A stretch of 64,000 nt of DNA. Source: Engraulis encrasicolus. Lineage: Eukaryota; Chordata; Actinopteri; Clupeiformes; Engraulidae. Location of the stretch: assembly GCF_034702125.1 (NCBI RefSeq), contig NC_085859.1, positions 6,281,116-6,345,115 on the forward strand. Direction: 5' to 3'. This document shows, one piece after another, positions 1 to 12,538 of the stretch. The notes beneath the pieces are model-generated. The model ran no database searches, had not been told where the DNA came from, and saw nothing but the letters and a program-made list of their open reading frames with translations. The position numbers and the translations under genes are program-made. Each line of letters begins with the position of its first letter. Position 1 is the stretch's first letter.

Positions 1-662
1 CGTCGATGCTCGTCTGCAGACCGTCTCCGAGGTCACGCTCCCATGAACTGGTTGGTCTTCAACTCACTCACGCGTGTATATGCACCTTGTCTCACACCCC
101 TACACAAGTTTGCACTGCTCCCCACTTCAGCTCCTCCTCACTGCCTGTCCCCCCACTCCTCACACGTGGTGTGTTAGTAGATCAAACTGGTGCGAGCTCA
201 TCGTCTCGTGCATATTTGTGGCCAACTTTAAATGCGCTGTATTTAATACCACCCACATCGTGACAACAAGTTCTCACTCACATGCTTTGTCAACATCAAC
301 CGTTGCCAACAAAGTCGTCTGAGGCTATTGTAGACAAGCAGAGGGTTGTGTGAGGGCCTGGTTAAGGGCAAAAAATGCCGGAGCTGTTTTTTTTTTTTTT
401 TCCTCCCAGTCCACCCCTGCTCTCCTGCGTGGGCCAAAACTGCACACGTGTACATTTTAATCAATACAGCATAACCAGGGCAGTGGGGCTAACATTTTGA
501 AAACGTAAACAAATCTATTTTTATTGTGATTCATTAACCCGACCTACAACGAGCAGGTCGCTCGACGCACCTGGGTGCTCTCTCAGGTACTGCTGGGGTT
601 GAATGTGTGAACATTTGCGTAATGTGCTCACACACACACACACACACACAAAGAGAGATGGA

Positions 663-716
<54 letters not shown>

Positions 717-1774
717 AAGAAAGGGAGAATAGGAGAAGAAAGAGAAGCTCCTGCGTAGTGTCTTATGGAACCCAGCTGATTATTTTAACACTCAAAGCTG
801 TTTCATCATCTGTCACATTACATTTGCTTGTGGCTTGGGTTTGTGCACAATCACCCTGAAGCTGAACAATTTGTTTTTAAGTTCCTGGCAGGGGATGGAT
901 GACATATCTGAAGTCCGCAAGGTCGAAACAAGGTCATCTAATCATGCTAATAGATGTCTTAGGTCTTCAGACTGTCCTCTACTGGTTGTGCCAAGGGTCA
1001 AATCCAGACAGGGTGAAATGGCATTTAGTCATTATGCTGCAAAATACTGGAGCCAACCTCCTGTCCAAAGAACCGTCACAACAGTATCAACAGTTTCAGT
1101 TTAAAAACAGCTTTACTTTCATCTGCCTTTTACAATATATTTTTCTCCTCTTCTCTGCTATGGCAGGCAATGTAGACCAAGCCAGACCATAGCTCTAGAA
1201 TTACTGTATATCATCGTAACAACAGCTCTGAAATTATAATTCCAAGTTAATAATAATAATGAAAAAAGGCAGTTGTTAAAATCTTACTATCAGAGGCGAT
1301 TCTAGGATAAGCTGGGGCCCCAAGCGAGATTCCAAAAAATTAACATTCACAACAAATTGCCACAACTTTAAAAAAAAGTCTTAGCTATTATTAACCAATC
1401 TATAGGCGAATCTTGTAAACATGCTGTGCGCAAAGCTGCGCATGCGCCAACAATGCTGGGTGGCAAAAAGAGCTGAGATAACAGCATTCTCTATTCGGGT
1501 ACAATGCGAAATCCCTGGCATGAAATCTCACATCTTGGCAGAAACTTAGCCAGAAATATCACATGACTTGTTATACAACATAGGCTATTGGTTATGTTGG
1601 GTAATGGTCTCAATTTATTTAGTTAATTGAAGATTTGGCCAGGTATGGAATGTGCTTAAAACAGTGCGTCACTGAATGTCTTTATCCAGATGTTCAGACG
1701 AGACAGCATCAACTGAAACAACATTTTTGTGACGTAAGGTTCTTAGTCGCATGTCCATGCGCTGCAAAGCCCCT
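1..1774. other. No gene recognised; unclassified intergenic sequence
   Basis: Apart from the microsatellites at 629-714, nothing in this stretch gives a convincing exon, RNA gene or bounded transposon. The reading frames are short and lack recognisable motifs. Confidence 0.5.
629..714 (+). repeat. Microsatellites (CA)n and (GA)n
   Basis: A (CA) tract at about 629-650 and a (GA) tract of about 50 nt at about 665-714. The reading frames across them are low-complexity artefacts. Confidence 0.9.
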
Positions 1775-1778
1775 TTAA

Positions 1779-2169
1779 AGGGACAGTTTGGTCAATTTCA
1801 ACATGCAGTTGTAATGCTCACACTACCCTGGACTTGTCAGTACCTGAGATTTTTTTTCTTCTTCTTCAGCCGTTTCCGAGATCCTGGTCATTGTAATGGG
1901 AGCAGCTCTTTGTTTACATTTCAAAAAAACATTTTTATTTATTCCCAAAAACATCCAAAAGGTTATAAAACATCAGCAGACAACTAGCAAACAGCAGTAC
2001 CTTTTGGGAAAATATTTGGAGTTGGCCTATGTTTCATTTTTTAAAAATGTAAACAAACGCTGCCCCCATTAGAATTGCTCATATCTCGGAAAGGGCTGAG
2101 CCGGGTACTGACAAGTCAAGGGTAGCGTGAGCAATACAACTGCATGTTGAAATTGACCAAACTGTCCCT
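1779..2169. mobile_element. TTAA-flanked MITE, family B copy 1
   Basis: 391 bp with long inverted ends (AGGGACAGTTTGGTCAATTT at the left, complement at the right) between TTAA repeats at 1775-1778 and 2170-2173. Related copies are at 5474-5884 and 55618-55959. TTAA targeting is typical of piggyBac-type elements; there is no coding capacity. Confidence 0.85.
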
Positions 2170-2189
2170 TTAAGAGGGGTCTGACAAGG

Positions 2190-2520
2190 AATTGATTGAT
2201 GAACGCAGCACCTACATATTTAGAGGACCACGGGCTCTTTCCAATATGTGGACTCCCGTCCTTGGCCTGTGCTAGAGGCCTCACGTTTCGCTGATGCGGC
2301 GTCTCCGTGGAGAAAACAAGAACTTTTTTCTCTGCTGTCAGCCTAGCCAAAACAACTTTTGGGGGACTATTCTTCATTCACCATCCCAATTGCAAATGAG
2401 AAAATTCCATTAGAATTGCATTTTTGTGAGATAAGCTATTGAAATACATTTCTGTCGTCAATGACATCATCACGAGCCGGCGAGTGAGAAAGGGAGGACG
2501 GGAGACCGCATATTAGAAAG
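2190..2520. mobile_element. Degenerate MITE, family G copy 1
   Basis: Shares the internal segments CTCCGTGGAGAAAAC, CAGCCTAGCCAAAACAACTTTTG and CACCATCCCAATTGCAAATG (in inverse orientation) with better-preserved copies at 11359-11636 and 30451-30734. The ends are eroded. Confidence 0.6.
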
Positions 2521-2553
2521 AATCCCATAATTGCTCCTTTGTGTTATTGTTAA

Positions 2554-2912
2554 AGGGACACTGTGCATGAAATGGTCAAAAAAGGTACTGCAACTATGCT
2601 GATCATTGAAACTGGATTGCCTATTGCCAAATTTGATCTTTTCATGAAAGTTTACTAAGTAATAAACTAATATTTTCTAGTATGGCCCAAGTACAGTCAT
2701 TTTTGCAGCTAAAAATGGCTATTTCAGGATATTCAAAATGGCGGACCATGGAGAAGATCCCCCTTTTCATGTATGAAAAGTGCAATTTTTCCAGTCATAA
2801 TGAATATTTAGAATTTGATGGTGGTGGTAAGTATTCATGAAAAAGGTAACATTAGTGAATGGGTAGCATGAATTCTGGAAATAAACAACTAAAAATCTCA
2901 CACAGTGTCCCT
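2554..2912. mobile_element. TTAA-flanked MITE, family A copy 1
   Basis: 359 bp, inverted ends AGGGACACTGTG / CACAGTGTCCCT, TTAA at 2550-2553 and 2913-2916. The core includes TTCAAAATGGCGGACCATGG and GAATTTGATGGTGGTGGTAAG, shared with copies at 7116, 11900, 18237, about 18865-20768 and, more distantly, 34496. Confidence 0.88.
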
Positions 2913-3011
2913 TTAAGTGTAGAATGTTTCATCTTGGTTGCCATATTGTACGAGGGATATAAGCTTGCGTTACTGAGAGCCACATAAGATGGACATCACA
3001 TAAAATATGTA

Positions 3012-3183
3012 GAGTTATGCTCAAAATAATAGCAGTGCCTTTACAAAAGTGAGTAAAATGTCAAAATTCCTGTACGTTGTACTTACATGAGTAAAAATGC
3101 ATTTGGGACACTGCACAATCACTGCACATTCTATTTCAAAGCAAGAAAAGTGGGGAATGTAGCTCCATTTTCGAGCATAACTG
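3012..3183. mobile_element. Short Tc1-like MITE remnant
   Basis: Begins AGTTATGCTCAAAATAATAG and ends GAGCATAACT, an inverted pair typical of small mariner-type MITEs in fish. About 172 bp, no coding capacity. Confidence 0.55.
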
Positions 3184-3825
3184 TATATGCACGACATGTA
3201 AGCAAGCACATTCCAGACATTATGAAGTTCAGGCAATAAAATCTCATTTCCAATTTAATCAGCATCATGATTAAGTGAATATTACATTACATAAGTCAAA
3301 TACTAAAACACACAAAAGTACAGTGCCATTATGCCATGTAAAAAGTAAGCAAGAGAGTTTAGTGTTATGGAAAAATTCCATGTCGAACAGCAACATGAAT
3401 GTTGTATCATATCAACATTTTGATATCTGGCGTCTTAAGATTGTGAAAACAACCAAATATGTACCCAGTGAGGAGCCGTATGTTCTTCGGAATGATTGTC
3501 TGGTGGGCACAGAAACCACAGCTCTGTCCACTTGAGCCTCATGCAGGCTGACTGAGAGCAGAGCCGGTGCCCGTTCCCACACGTAATCCAGAAAAAAACA
3601 GAAAGTTGGTTCGCAATGTGAACAAAATACTTGTTTTTTCTCCACAAACCATGATGAGAACGTGGATGTCAGCAGGTTGATCTGGGTAACACACAGTCAT
3701 GTGCGTAAAAGTTCCGGTATTAACTCGGTGGTTCGCAGGTCGGCACTTTAGTACCGAATAAACAGAAACTGGTGTGGGAACAGACACGGCACCTTTCTGG
3801 GGTCCCTTTCTCGATTCTTGTCGTT

Positions 3826-3975
3826 GCTAACCGTCTTAAGTCGGTCTTGAGTTGGTCGTAAGTTGCTCTTGAGTTGGTCTTCAGTTGGTCTTTAGACGCA
3901 AGACCAATTTAAGAACAACTTAAGACCAACTCAAGACCTTGGTTACAACGTTGGTCTTAAGAACGAACAAAATAG
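3826..3975. repeat. Fold-back repeat of GTCTTGAGTTGG motif
   Basis: The plus strand has repeated GGTCTTGAGTTGGTC-type units followed by AAGACCAACTCAAGACC, giving an imperfect hairpin of about 150 bp. Class unknown. Confidence 0.55.
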
Positions 3976-4251
3976 CAAAGGTTGGCCTGAAAACAGTATT
4001 TGAGAACATTGCAGTTAGGAAGCCAAAATTTGGCATGAAGTTCATTTTTTGCATTTTCTTGGGGATGTTGAGACCATATTATTAGAAGCATTATCACAAT
4101 TATTATTTTTTACATTTTTTTTCCCCTTATTTGTGGATATGGATCTCACCAGACACCCTCCTCAATTTTAAACTTCCTAAAAGCAAAGAGAACTCAGGGT
4201 TCAACCCCGTGGCTTCCGCACTATTCTGGATTTAACCCCATGGCTCCTGGA

Positions 4252-4989
4252 CTACTGTGCGTCTCCAGAATGGATCTTTATTTCATGCCTCTTTAGACTG
4301 CTCATTTGAGCAAAGCCCTTCCCACATAGAGAGCACTGACAAGGCTTTTCCCCTGTGTGAACCCTTTCGTGAGATTTGAGATAATTAATTATGGCAAAAG
4401 TCTTCCCACAGTAAGAACACTCAAACGGCTTTTCCCCTGTATGGAGTTTCTGGTGTTTTCTGAGGTCGCCCATGTGACCAAAGTTCCGTCCGCACTGTGA
4501 GCACGGAAATGGTTTTTCCCCTGTATGAGTCCTCATGTGTATGTCCAGTTTGTTCTTAACGCCAAAACTCTTTCCACATTCAGAGCACTGAAATGGCTTC
4601 TCCCCTGAATGAATCATCTGATGTTTCTTCAGAGTGCTTTTGTCACTAAAACCCTTTCCACATTGAGAGCACTGAAATGGCTTCTCCTCTGCGTGAACCA
4701 TCTGGTGTCTGTTGAGGTGTGCAGTATCCCGAAAGCTCTTTCCACACACTGGGCACTGACACGGTCTTTCCTCTGAATGAGTGCGCTGGTGTGCCTTCAG
4801 ATTGCCAATCACGCTGAATGCTTTCCCACACTGAGAGCACTCAAATGGCTTTTCTCCCGAGTGGATGGCCTCGTGATTTTTCAGAGTAGACTTCTGGTTG
4901 AAGCTCTTGCCGCAGTGAGAGCACTGAAATGGTTTCTCCCCCGTGTGACCCAGCTGGTGTCTCTTGAAGCGGCTCTGGCAGGTGAAGCT
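4252..4989 (-). CDS. Zinc-finger gene 1, last coding exon (C2H2 array)
   Basis: This exon encodes the rest of finger 1 (from SFTCQSRFKRHQ) and fingers 2-9 of a C2H2 protein, then the stop. The fingers follow C-x2-C-x12-H-x3-4-H with TGEKPF-type linkers; finger 9 has a four-residue His spacing (HEIKIH). Fingers 6-8 are the gene-1 versions of the three C-terminal fingers of genes 2-4, but gene 1 adds a ninth finger after them. By family knowledge such arrays bind DNA in the nucleus; the target is unknown. The in-frame finger sequence continues upstream of the first Met at 4812 to a (TTCTA)n tract at 4993, so 4812 is not the true start. The exon joins 5174-5289 if 4990-5173 is spliced out (coding exons total 1143 nt, 380 aa). 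If it is not spliced, the gene is broken before its fingers. Confidence 0.85.
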   Translation of the reverse strand, partial: SFTCQSRFKRHQLGHTGEKPFQCSHCGKSFNQKSTLKNHEAIHSGEKPFECSQCGKAFSVIGNLKAHQRTHSEERPCQCPVCGKSFRDTAHLNRHQMVHAEEKPFQCSQCGKGFSDKSTLKKHQMIHSGEKPFQCSECGKSFGVKNKLDIHMRTHTGEKPFPCSQCGRNFGHMGDLRKHQKLHTGEKPFECSYCGKTFAIINYLKSHERVHTGEKPCQCSLCGKGFAQMSSLKRHEIKIHSGDAQ

Positions 4990-5173
4990 CTTTAGAATAG
5001 AATAGAATAGAATAGAATAGAATAGAATAGAACAGAACAGATTAAAATAGAAGAGACTTAATTGTCATGCCAGCACGGAAATTGCCTTTGGTCTCACTGA
5101 ATAAAAAAACACAAATAGACAAAAACACATATACAAAAAGTTGCACCCCAACCCCCGGTCCAACCACACCCAC
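4990..5173 (-). mobile_element. LINE 3'-tail insertion in finger 1; candidate newly gained intron
   Basis: A 184-bp insertion splits finger 1 between CGK and SFT. On the gene strand it starts GTGGGT and ends in (TTCTG)2(TTCTA)n AAAG. Its body shares runs with 44040-44150, such as GTGAGACCAAAGG, AATTTCCG and a CATGACAATTAAG-like tail, so it looks like a 5'-truncated L2-type LINE end with a pentamer tail. AAAG flanks both sides (5174-5177 and 4990-4993), which fits a short target-site duplication. It begins GT and ends AG after a pyrimidine-rich tract; removing it joins GGA AAG to AGC TTC and rebuilds CGKSF. If retained, it gives an in-frame TAA and, since 184 is not a multiple of 3, a frameshift. 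Splicing itself is inferred. Confidence 0.75.
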
Positions 5174-5289
5174 CTTTCCACACACAGAGCACTGCAGTGA
5201 GGGCTTGTTTTGATGACGCACTCCTTTCGTCCGCCGTCCTTTTCCCTCTCCGGTTTGGCTTCCATTGGACTGGAGACTTTTAAAATCCC
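5174..5289 (-). CDS. Zinc-finger gene 1, linker exon plus first half of finger 1
   Basis: This 116-nt exon follows an acceptor reading tttatgttgcag. It encodes DFKSLQSNGSQTGEGKG, a basic stretch, then the first zinc-ligand pair of finger 1 (CSVCGK). It matches the start of the finger exons in genes 2-4 (QS(L/V)QSNGS(R/Q)NGEEN, basic stretch, CSICG), where linker and fingers lie in one uninterrupted exon. The upstream exon leaves phase 1, and the first two bases complete a Gly codon. It ends in phase 0 at AAG, directly before the GT of the inserted element. Its separate existence is probably a consequence of that insertion. Confidence 0.8.
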
Positions 5290-5473
5290 CTGCAACATAA
5301 ATGAGACATTACTGTACAATGCTAAAGATGAACTGATTTTAAGATGGTTAAGCAGGTAAAGGTGGCATACCCACGCCTACGTATGGCTTGGTGCGTAATG
5401 TCAATCCAGAAAGTAAGAAGAAGCTTAATGTTATCAGGCTTTTATGATTGTTTCATTCAGTACAGCTTCTTAA

Positions 5474-5884
5474 AGGACCAGTTCAGTCAATTTCAATATG
5501 CTGTTGTATTGCTCAAGCTACCCTTGCCTTGTCAGTACACAGTGATGTCACATTTTTCGGCTCAGCCCTTTCTGAGATATGAGCAATTCTAATGGGCTCA
5601 GCGTTTGTTTACATTTAAAAGAAAATGAAACATAGCCCAAGTCCAAATATTTTCCCAAAAGGTACTGCTGTTTGCTAGTTGTCTTCTGATGTTTTATAAC
5701 CTTTTGGATGTTTTTGGGAATAAATAAAAATGTTTTTTTGAAATGTAAACAAAGAGCTGCCCCCATTACAATGACCAGGATCTCGGAAACGGCTGCAGAA
5801 GAAGAAAAAAAAATCTCAGGCACTGACAAGTCCAGGGTAGTGTGAGCATTACAACTGCATGTTGAAATTGACTGAACTGGTCCT
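5474..5884. mobile_element. TTAA-flanked MITE, family B copy 2 (intron 2 of gene 1)
   Basis: 411 bp between TTAA at 5470-5473 and 5885-5888, inverted ends AGGACCAGTTCAGTCAATTT / complement. Lies in gene 1 between the linker exon and the acidic exon. Confidence 0.85.
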
Positions 5885-6048
5885 TTAAGTCTAGCAAACT
5901 GGATAATAATACAATAACCTTGGAGAGCTCATCACAGCCTTCCACTTTTCTGCCATAGGCTTTTGTTTTGGAGGAATGTAATGTTAACATAAACAGGAAA
6001 ATGATGCACAAATAGAGGCTCTACCATCTTGATCTTTCCTGCACTCAC

Positions 6049-6337
6049 CCTCTTTGCTGTACTCCATCTCCTCTTCCTCTCCTTCTTCATTGATCATCAT
6101 TATCATCCTCTGATGCCGTGCGACAGGAACGCTTGATGCCTCCTCCTCCTCCTCCTCCTCTTCTTCTTCTTCTTCTCCTCCTCCTCCTCCGTCTCCATCT
6201 CTTTCTCCTTCTTCCTCCTCCTCTTCTACTTCTTCCTTGATAACGATGATCTTCAGAAACCCTGGATCAGGAGCAGTACATGACTCGTCCTCTTCTGTTT
6301 TAATGCTCTTGAGGACCAACTCAGATGTCTCATCCAT
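6049..6337 (-). CDS. Zinc-finger gene 1, acidic N-terminal exon (2 repeats)
   Basis: This exon encodes the N-terminus: MDETSELVLKSIKTEEDES, then two copies of a repeat. Copy 1 has APDPGFLK followed by hydrophobics and a Glu run; copy 2 has SSVPVARHQRM, then INEEGEEEE. Between them is an Asp/Gly/Glu-rich stretch. The exon follows an acceptor ending ttgcag at 6346 and ends at a GTGAGT donor (GT at 6048-6047) in phase 1. Start choice: MDE at 6337 matches genes 2-4; an ATG at 6345 is out of frame. I recognise no catalogued domain. High negative charge suggests a protein-interaction or transcription-activating/repressing surface, which is inference. Reading past the donor to 5984 gives a short non-homologous tail and was not used. 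Confidence 0.82.
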
Positions 6338-6599
6338 CGCTTCATCTGCAAGTAGAGAAGAGTATTACTTTCTCACAATAAATGCGTATAGACAACCTTT
6401 TATGTGCATTTTCTAATGAGTCAATAATAACAAATGAGGTAATTGAAGTAGTGAGGTGTACTGAGAAATTGTGGATTAATGTTGCTTTTATACAGCATTA
6501 ATGAAAATGAAGTAGTTTGACACATTGTACAATGAAATATGCCTTTTTTCCATTTCATAGATTTAACATCAAACTGGAAGGGAGTCCAATTGATAATGC

Positions 6600-7110
6600 C
6601 ATTTTAGAATTATGATTTAGTCCTCATTGAAAATCCCAGTTGGCCTTTATTGATCTCTCCATCATTTTTTTTTTTTTAAAGCATCAGCTTTGCATGCTGT
6701 TGTGCAAGGCTTAATTTGTCATCGTGACTGATATCTTTGCTTTCATTGGTTAGTAGTCCAATTGATAATGCCATTTTAGAATTATGATTTGGTTGACCCG
6801 GCAGCTGGAGGACACTGAACTCATATTGACCTGCACTGATATGCGGGCAACATGGTGGTGTTAAAAAAATAATACTCAGGGGTTTTGTTAGCATAAAATG
6901 TAATGTTTTGTTGTGCTGATGATCACGCAAGTATGTCTTCAGTAGGACAGCAAATCGCTGTGCGCAGTCGCTTTGGGGAATCATCATATAAAAAAAACTT
7001 GAAACTTGGTGCATGAAAGTCTAGGAGTTATAAGTAACACGCCAGAGGGACCTAACCATGGAAAGCAAAGATATCATTCACAATGACAAAATGAGCCTAG
7101 CATATGTACC
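6600..7110. other. Intron 1 of gene 1, no feature recognised
   Basis: AT-rich intronic sequence. The phrase AATTGATAATGCCATTTTAGAATTATGATTT occurs twice (about 6590 and 6758), so a local duplication is present. Nothing else is assignable. Confidence 0.5.
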
Positions 7111-7115
7111 CTTAA

Positions 7116-7905
7116 AGGGACACTGTGTGAGATTTTTAGTTGTTTAATTCCAGAATTCATGCTGCCCACTCACTAATGTCACCTTTTTCACGAATAGTAC
7201 TTACCACCACCATCAAATTCTAAGTATTCATTATGACTGGAAAAATTGCACTTTTCATACATGAAAAGGAGGATCTTCTCCATGGTCCGCCATTTTGAAT
7301 TTCCAAAAATAGCAATTATTAGCTGCAAAAATGACTCTACTTGGATCATACTAGAAAATATCTGTTTATTACTCAGTACATTTTCATGTAAAGATCAAAT
7401 TTGGCAATAGCCAACCCTAGGGCTGTGCAATATATCGTATTTATATCGCGATATCAATATTCATCATATATCGTGATATCAATATCAAAATTCATATATC
7501 GTGATATTTTGTCATTTGTCATTTGCAACGCTACGGTGCAGTATGGCAGCCAAGGGATTAAGCAAAACGCAGGGGTGGTACATCAGAACCAGCTCTATGG
7601 CGAGAAAAATAGACGCCTCTCGAGTCTCGCGCTCTCCTCAAGTCTACATTCACGCAGACTAATTAGACATTATGCTACTAGAAAACACTAGATACTAGAA
7701 AGACATTATGTGTGCTACTCCACTACGATAATAATGGCGGGGGTTGGGAATTTCATATATATCGCTTAAAATATCGTGATATCAATATTTGCAGAAAATA
7801 TTGTGATATTGATTTTTTCCAATATCGAGCAGCCCTAGCCAGCCCAGCTTCAATGAGCAGCATAGTTGCAGTACCTTTTTTGACCATTTCCTGCACAGTG
7901 TACCC
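7116..7905. mobile_element. TTAA-flanked MITE, family A copy 2, with nested insertion
   Basis: Opposite orientation to copy 1. TTAA at 7112-7115 and 7906-7909, ends AGGGACACTGTG and GCACAGTGTACCC. The body is split by an hAT-like MITE at 7417-7838, so the family A insertion is the older event. Confidence 0.85.
7417..7838. mobile_element. hAT-like MITE nested in family A MITE
   Basis: Ends CTAGGGCTGTGCAATATATCG and AATATCGAGCAGCCCTAG, with many ATATCGTGATATCAATAT runs inside. Flanked by near-identical TAGCCAAC and TAGCCAGC, an eroded 8-bp duplication whose exact edge is uncertain. Confidence 0.75.
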
Positions 7906-8379
7906 TTAACAGCATGCAAAGTTGAGGCTAATACAAAAATAAAATAATGAATGATGTAGAGATTAATAAAGGTCAACTGGGATTTTCAATGAGGACGAAG
8001 GAAGGAAAACGGGACCTCGTGTGCCATCAGCACCAACAGGGATGGCAGCAAATTGTGGGCCCTGTAGTGTGTACAATCAGCTCCAATGGACCCCCCAGCC
8101 TAGCCTGGTGAACCAGCGCCACCCGCTGAACGGCAAAATGTTTTGTCTACGGGTGGGTCTGGCCACGCATAATGATTCAATGAAGCCAGAATGCCATGAA
8201 TCTGGCAAACCAATTACAACGCAAAGATGTGTTTTGAATCAAAGCGGGCAGGGTTTTGAGGGAAGGTTGTTCTCATCAACAATCTTAGGATGTATTATGC
8301 ATCGAGGCCAGACTAAATTAGACATCCACATTTAGTCTGGTTTATCAGGCTACCCCCCATCTATATATCCAGTAGGCCT

Positions 8380-8461
8380 ACTTAAATCAGCTCCAATGGA
8401 CCCCCCAGCTATATCTAGTAGGCCTACTGAAATCAGCTGAAATGGACCCCCCAGCTATATA
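8380..8461 (+). repeat. 46-bp tandem repeat interrupted by the Tc1 element
   Basis: Units of about 46 bp containing AGTAGGCCTACT(T/G)AAATCAGC and AATGGACCCCCCAGC. The next unit is cut by the Tc1 element and resumes at 10090 (TATCTAGTAGGCCTACTTAAG). A related AATCAGCTCCAATGGACCCCCCAGC is also at about 8078. Confidence 0.7.
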
Positions 8462-10089
<1,628 letters not shown>

Positions 10090-10099
10090 TATCTAGTAG

Positions 10100-11100
10100 G
10101 CCTACTTAAGTCGCACTGTGTGTGGGCCCCCTACATGGCCCTGGCGACTCTGTCAGTGGTCAAATTGTAAAATCAAAGCAGGGGGGATATGGTCAGAGAT
10201 TGAATGTGATTATTGGGGGTTTGGGGAATTCTCCCCCGAGAAATTTTTGAAAATGTACTTGTTAAAAAGTGCAATTTTAACACAATATGTGAAGAAGAGA
10301 GGCATGTTTTAGAGGGGGATGATGTTTGACCATTTTTCATTGAGGGGGATGATTTAAGACCATTTTCATTGTTGGGGGGATAGCATCCCCCCTCATCCCC
10401 CTACAACTTGAGCCCTTGACTCACTCAGTCACACTTTACCTACTGCCATACCCATATTGAATAGTGTAGGGCTCCTCACAATATGAACGTGTTTGAGCCT
10501 ACCTAGCTATGTTCAAATCAGTTGACAGAATAGTTCCAAATAACAAAACTGTTGAGAGCAAAATTGAAAAATGCGTGAAATGCGAACCCCCTTTGGGAGA
10601 GGCGGCGGGGTTCGGAGGTTAGGCGTAGAATGACCCTAGTTCTACACTACAGCCAGCGGAGCTCCGAGTTTGACATCGCTTTGTTTACATTAGCTCCTTA
10701 GCTTAGCTTGTTCTCAAAGCATGAACAGATCTCTGTTTAGATCCTCCGTGTAATTCATTTTACATGGGCGTCCAATATTTGGAGGTGGGAAGTGTCTGAC
10801 TCCCATCGGAATACTGCTTAGTGTTCTAGAATGCAAGGTTACAGACAAAACAGACATTCTGTCTGCCATCAGTCTGTCAAACCAACGTCAGCGCAAATGT
10901 CCAATGTCAACAATATGGCTGTCATCATTCATTAAACTTAATGGTGTCAACAAACGAATAGCCACTTAAATCGCAAAATGAAGCAATTTGCACTGTCAAT
11001 GACCAAACACTGCACTGTAGGGTGAATCACTTAAACCTGTATTTTTCTGCCAGCATCTCGCTCACTGGTCAGCGCGCACAATGCAACAAGTGACACAAAA
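10100..11100. other. Intron 1 of gene 1, unclassified
   Basis: No exon or bounded repeat recognised. A GGGGGATGATTTAAGACC-like phrase is repeated at about 10310-10360. Confidence 0.45.
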
Positions 11101-11136
11101 TATGAAGCTGTGATTGACGTGCTTTTACGGTCTTAC

Positions 11137-11345
11137 CGGCTGTCTTTTTCGTCGCTTAGCTCTATATATCTGTAGGCTAACAAATCAAGCAGGGCTCCGG
11201 GAAGGCTGGAAGAAAAAGGCAAAATAAACTTCTTTCTCTCCTACTGCGGAAGTTTCACGCCTGCACAGGCAGCGTGAAGCAAGCGGATTTAGACGTTTGA
11301 ATCGGATGTGGCATCAACAACTAACATCATTTCAAAACAAAAGTC
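11137..11345 (-). other. Zinc-finger gene 1, non-coding first exon (5' UTR)
   Basis: This segment aligns by eye with 28052-28235, 43597-43795 and 61732-61915, each upstream of a paralogous gene. Shared features on the plus strand are a GTCTTAC (GTAAGAC donor on the gene strand), CAAGCAGGGCT-like, GTGAAGCAAGCGG and TTTCAAAACAAAAG. The donor GT is at 11136-11135. The upstream limit is approximate and no TATA box is evident. A MITE at 11359-11636 lies immediately upstream, so the promoter of this copy may have been altered. With this exon, gene 1 spans about 4252-11345. Confidence 0.6.
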
Positions 11346-11358
11346 GCACGATCTAGAT

Positions 11359-11636
11359 TGCGTTTTAATATGCGACCTTGCCTCCTCCACTTGCTTCTCG
11401 TCATGATGACATCACTGACGACAGCATCATATTTCAACATCTTGCAAAAGCTCAATTGTAAAGTCTTTTTCTCATTTGCAATTGGGATGGTGAATGAAAA
11501 ACAGTCCCTCAAAAGTTGTTGTGGCGAGGCTGACAGCTGGGAAACTTTATTGTTTTCTCCACGGAGGAGGGACCAGGAGGCGGGACGAGGAGACAAGCAC
11601 AAGTGGAGGAGGCAAGGTGACATATTGGGATGTACC
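11359..11636. mobile_element. MITE family G copy 2, upstream of gene 1 exon 1
   Basis: Inverted ends TTAATATGCGACCTTGCCTC and GAGGAGGCAAGGTGACATATT. The core TCATGATGACATCACTGACGA and CCACGGAGGAGGG recurs at 30451-30734 and in the split copy 36655-40121. It lies within about 300 bp of the presumed first exon of gene 1. Confidence 0.75.
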
Positions 11637-11899
11637 CCTAGGGCTAGGCAAAAAGGCAAGAAGTATGAATAATTCTGTGATAAATAAACAAATCAATCAA
11701 TGTTTCTTTTTTGTTTTAACTGAATATTCTTTATTATAAACTATATTATTATATATGTGTTGCGCGTTTGTAGGAAGGCTTTAAATATCATTGTACAGTA
11801 TAAGGTTTACTTGTCCTCTGCCTCTATCAAGATAATGTTGCTGAAAAACAAGATGATGTTGAAATAATTGCTCATGTCACTCACATTATATTTGGTTAA

Positions 11900-12242
11900 A
11901 GGGACACTGTGCAGGAAATGGTCAAAAAGGGTACTGCAACTATGCTGCTCATTGAAACTGGGCTGCCAATTGCCAAATTTGATATTTACATGAAAGTTTT
12001 CTAAGTAATAAACAAATATTTTCTAGTATGGTCCAAGTAGAGTCATTTTTGCAGCTAAAAATGGCTATTTTTGGAAATTCAAAATGACGGACCATGGAGA
12101 AGATCCCCCTTTTCATGTATGAAAAGTGCAATTTTCCCAGTCATAATGAATACTTAGAATTTGATGGTGGTGGTAAGTATTCATGAAAAAGGCATGCATG
12201 AATTCTGGAAATAAACAACTAAAAATCTCACACAGTGTCCCT
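11900..12242. mobile_element. TTAA-flanked MITE, family A copy 3
   Basis: 343 bp between TTAA at 11896-11899 and 12243-12246, ends AGGGACACTGTG / CACAGTGTCCCT. Same orientation as copy 1. Confidence 0.88.
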
Positions 12243-12538
12243 TTAAATACAGTTGGCTGTAGTAGCTTTAGCCATCTCCGGATATTCAGAAGTCAGTAAC
12301 CCTGTAGGCATGTTTTGGGGGAAAGACAAGTTGTCATACACAGCATCTTTGAAAAATTCAAAGTAGGCCTAATCCAAACAAAAAAATTGGAAACAGGTGG
12401 ATTTGAAGACTATGGGGTTTGCAGTACATACAAAAAAACCCTCCAATTAGAAAATCCAAACGAAACCTTCAAAAACCTTATTTTTGCAATATATCGCCCC
12501 GCACTAGCTGTCACATGCACTGTAGTGCACAGCTCTGT

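Noticed and set aside
6049..6337. KRAB, SCAN, BTB/POZ or FiNZ domain in the N-terminal exons
   Set aside because: None of the characteristic residues of these domains is visible; the exon is a distinct acidic Pro-Gly/Asn-Gly repeat.
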